Shown here: positions 61,875-64,000 of the stretch, one piece after another
Layout: each line of letters starts with the position of its first letter
Numbering within the stretch: position 1 is the first letter of the stretch
Assembly: GCA_002319965.1 (NCBI GenBank)
Contig: DCJQ01000039.1
Coordinates: 1 to 64,000 of the forward strand
Source of the DNA: Megasphaera sp. UBA1696
GTDB taxonomy: Bacteria > Bacillota > Negativicutes > Veillonellales > Megasphaeraceae
Direction: 5' to 3'
Length of the DNA: 64,000 bases
Notes under the pieces: model-generated
The model's database searches: none
The model's input: only the letters and a program-made list of their open reading frames with translations
Told to the model about the DNA's origin: nothing
Translations under genes and position numbers: made by a program

Positions 61875-63275
61875 TTATTCTCCTCTCAAATATGCCTTGA
61901 CGTCTTCTTCAATGGGATCATACAGATCCGGAGCGACGCCGATATACTTACAAGCTTCATATAAAACAGGGACGACGTCCTTATGGATGCCGACACAATG
62001 GTGAATGTACGGCCCTTCTACGATTTTCGCTTCCAACCGTTTGATGTTGTCCACTTCGACCCAGAGGTAGGTCCCCATGCCGGCCGGTCCGTCGACGCCT
62101 TTAGCGTTGCCTAACAGCAAGGAATATTCGCCGTTGTCGCCGTCGAAGCGAACCAGGCTGATATCACCGTGCTTGGCTTCGGCCGTCAGGCTGCCGGGAT
62201 AGTCGAAGGCTAAGGGGTAAGTCAGCTTCGGCGTTTCTTTCGCTACCGAAATCGGCCAAGGGCCGCAGTGCTGCAGGAGTTCCCCATTTTCGATATCCGG
62301 ATGGCGGATGGTCCAATCGGCAAAGAAGGAACGCGTACCGTCAAGTGCGGCCGCTTCTACCAAGAGGGCCGTAATAGCTCCGTGGATATCCGTTTCGCAG
62401 ACCATGGGGATCCCGATTTCATTGAGCATGGCGTTGGCCGCACAGGGCATGACGCCGAGTTCCCCCTGGAGGGCATTCCAACACTGGATGGCACCGGCAT
62501 TACAGCCGTATTTTTCCATCAGCCCTTTCATGGCGACGTACAGACCGGCCACATTTTCAACTTCGTCATCTTTAATGCGGACATCCATGTGGGAGCGGAT
62601 GTAGGCAACGGCCTTTTCAACGTCTGTCTTTTCGGCTTTGGCCTTGGCGACGGCTTCGGTCAGTTCCGGCATCGGAATCGGTGCCAATTGAATGTTGAAC
62701 TTTTCTAAGAGTTCCCCTTCATTGCACATGGTCGACCAGAAATCGTAAGGACGAGGACCGATTTGCAGAATGCGGATGTTGCGGAAGGTCTTGACGACAT
62801 TACAGACTGCCAGAAAATCCTTGATGCCTCGTTCAAAGACGGGATCGTCGAGGCGACAGTTGGTCATGTAGGTAAACGGCACTCTGAAGCGGCGCAGTAC
62901 CTTGCCGGTAGCAAAGAGGCCGCACTGGGTATCGCGAAGGCGAATCCCCTTTTCATCAGGCCGTTCATCGAGGGGGCCCCACAAGAGGACCGGGACGTTC
63001 AAATCTTTGGCCAGGCGGGCACATTCATATTCGGTTCCGAAATTACAGTGCGGCAGGAACAGGCCGTCAATCTTTTCGGCTTTGAATTTTTCGACAATCT
63101 TCAGCCGGTCTTTTTCATCGTAGAGCAGGCCTTCTTCATTGATATCATCGATATCGACGAAGGAGATTCCCAACTCTTCCAGCTTCTGTTTCGTCAGTCC
63201 CCGATACTTGACGGCATCGGGGGCACTGAAAATGCTGCGCCGGGTCGGTGCATAACCTAATTTAATCGTAGTCAT
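61875..63275 (-). CDS. L-fucose/L-arabinose isomerase-family protein, possible D-apiose isomerase
   Basis: A 466-residue member of the FucI/AraA superfamily, shorter than true L-fucose isomerase (about 590). The N-terminus KLGYAPTRRSIFSAPDAVKYRG and the GIRLRDTQCGLFATGKVLRRF, IQCWNALQGELGVMPC and CETDIHGAITALLVEAA segments match this superfamily; the last two carry Glu and Asp residues at metal-ligand-like positions. The C-terminus has HHCVGIHKDVVPVLYEA with candidate His ligands. It heads an operon with split transketolase, GlpK-like kinase and pyranase; an aldose-to-ketose step is expected, with D-apiose the best guess. Starts behind AAAGGAGG. Confidence 0.78.
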   Translation of the reverse strand: MTTIKLGYAPTRRSIFSAPDAVKYRGLTKQKLEELGISFVDIDDINEEGLLYDEKDRLKIVEKFKAEKIDGLFLPHCNFGTEYECARLAKDLNVPVLLWGPLDERPDEKGIRLRDTQCGLFATGKVLRRFRVPFTYMTNCRLDDPVFERGIKDFLAVCNVVKTFRNIRILQIGPRPYDFWSTMCNEGELLEKFNIQLAPIPMPELTEAVAKAKAEKTDVEKAVAYIRSHMDVRIKDDEVENVAGLYVAMKGLMEKYGCNAGAIQCWNALQGELGVMPCAANAMLNEIGIPMVCETDIHGAITALLVEAAALDGTRSFFADWTIRHPDIENGELLQHCGPWPISVAKETPKLTYPLAFDYPGSLTAEAKHGDISLVRFDGDNGEYSLLLGNAKGVDGPAGMGTYLWVEVDNIKRLEAKIVEGPYIHHCVGIHKDVVPVLYEACKYIGVAPDLYDPIEEDVKAYLRGE

Positions 63276-63333
63276 GATAAAGCCTCCTTTAAGCTTGGGC
63301 ATAGGTGTTGGTGTTCTTAAACTTCTTAAACCC

Positions 63334-63362
63334 ATTATAAATTATTTAATTAAAAATTTCAA
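63334..63362 (-). promoter_or_regulatory. Promoter of the putative apiose operon
   Basis: TTGAAA at 63362-63357 and TATAAT at 63339-63334 on the minus strand, 17-nt spacer, about 60 nt before the isomerase start. Confidence 0.7.
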
Positions 63363-63489
63363 TAGTTTAAATAAAAATTTCCCGATTATTTTTAAGGTGT
63401 CATCGTGTATTATATAATAAAATTCATTATATAGCGCCATTCATGCCAATAATACATCGAATTTTAAATGATTTTCCGATATAGCCCTC

Positions 63490-63518
63490 TTGATTTTAAT
63501 TAAATTTAATGGTAATAT
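63490..63518 (+). promoter_or_regulatory. Promoter of the GPH symporter gene
   Basis: TTGATT at 63490-63495 and TAATAT at 63513-63518, 17-nt spacer, 54 nt before the ATG. The 100-odd bases between the two divergent promoters are very AT-rich and are the likely site for a shared regulator. Confidence 0.55.
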
Positions 63519-63572
63519 TTAGCATATAGTTTAACTAACGGTTTTAATTATTTTAAAAGGAGTGCGATACAT

Positions 63573-64000
63573 ATGCAACCTGCAGCTGATCACATCAGTA
63601 TTCGCGAAAAAATCTGTTACGGCCTCGGAGATTCTTCGGCCAACATCTTCTTCGGTATGACCATGATGTTCCTTCCCTATTTCTACACCGACGTCGTCGG
63701 CCTGACGGCCAGCGCCATGGGGGCCTTATTCCTCATCGCCCGTTTAGTCGATGCCTTTTCGGATCCGATCATCGGCAACTTCGCCGACCGCCACGAAACG
63801 AAACACGGTCATTACCGTCCGTTCCTGCTGTACTTAGCTATTCCCTACGGCTTATCTTGCTTCTTGGTCTTCCTGGCTCCCGACTTATCTTACACGGGAA
63901 AATTGATTTACGCCTTTGTAACCTATATCTTTTTAATCCTGATGTATGCCAGCACCGTCGTTCCTTACGTCGGCCTACTCTCAGTCTTGACCGATAATCC
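63573..64000 (+). CDS. GPH-family sugar:cation symporter, N-terminal part (3' end outside window)
   Basis: The first 142 residues of a glycoside-pentoside-hexuronide symporter; the frame is open to the right edge. IREKICYGLGDSSANIFFGMTMMFLPYFYTD is the typical first span with the Asp of the cation site, then LIARLVDAFSDPIIGNFADRHETKHGHYRPFLL, the family's D-P-(x)-G...D...GxxRP loop. ATG follows AAAAGGAG. It is divergent from the isomerase-transketolase-kinase operon and probably imports its sugar. Confidence 0.9.
   Translation, partial: MQPAADHISIREKICYGLGDSSANIFFGMTMMFLPYFYTDVVGLTASAMGALFLIARLVDAFSDPIIGNFADRHETKHGHYRPFLLYLAIPYGLSCFLVFLAPDLSYTGKLIYAFVTYIFLILMYASTVVPYVGLLSVLTDN

Noticed and set aside
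1..64000. CRISPR array, prophage, insertion sequence, tRNA or rRNA genes
   Set aside because: I saw no regularly spaced repeats, transposase or integrase genes, cloverleaf-type sequences with CCA ends, or rRNA-like stretches. A proper tRNA scan was not possible.

Overview
The window looks like chromosomal DNA of an anaerobic Negativicute, most likely a Megasphaera or close relative. The evidence is indirect: about 50-55% G+C coding DNA, a Firmicute-type yrrL-yrrM-yrrO-like tRNA-modification cluster (mltG-trmR-trhP), an etfBA operon of the kind used by butyrate- and caproate-forming anaerobes, a clostridial glgC-glgD pair, and AGGAGG ribosome binding sites with TTGACA/TATAAT promoters. No rRNA, tRNA, insertion sequence, prophage or CRISPR array was seen.

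Layout. 1-4.8 kb: tail of exonuclease III, a long-form glutamine synthetase behind a terminator-bearing leader, yqeY-rpsU, a small HPr-like protein and an AraC regulator. 4.8-14 kb: iscS-mnmA-lepA-hemW (tRNA thiolation and translation), topoisomerase III and a lone OLD-family nuclease. 14-26 kb: a complete glycogen operon transcribed leftward, glgC-glgD-glgP-glgB-glgA, ending in a GH13-GH77 fusion. 26-37.5 kb: DUF4127-mltG-trmR-trhP-DUF4911, a TRIC-type membrane protein, tadA, and a TPR/cold-shock fusion-dcd-P1 peptidase-glf-galU run. 37.6-47.3 kb: etfBA, an OPT transporter, then an accessory-looking stretch with small genes (zinc-ribbon membrane protein, a gene split by a canonical slippery heptamer, a gene remnant, a YbjN protein, an XRE-desulfoferrodoxin fusion) and a divergent MATE/LysR pair.

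47.5-64 kb is a sugar-catabolism island. Lactaldehyde reductase (fucO) has a near-consensus sigma-54 site, and a sigma-54 activator gene lies next to it. A DeoR regulator faces a full L-rhamnose operon (rhaB-rhaA-rhaD-transporter-rhaM). Beyond that lies a five-gene operon (FucI-family isomerase, split transketolase, GlpK-like FGGY kinase, RbsD-type pyranase) divergent from a GPH sugar symporter. Its gene set fits the non-oxidative D-apiose route (isomerase, apulose kinase, apulose-4-phosphate transketolase). Apiose and rhamnose occur together in rhamnogalacturonan II and plant flavonoid glycosides, so the island may serve growth on plant-derived sugars. This is inference from gene content, not proof.

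Gene starts were chosen from visible ribosome binding sites and family alignment. Functions come from recognising motifs by eye; no database search was possible.
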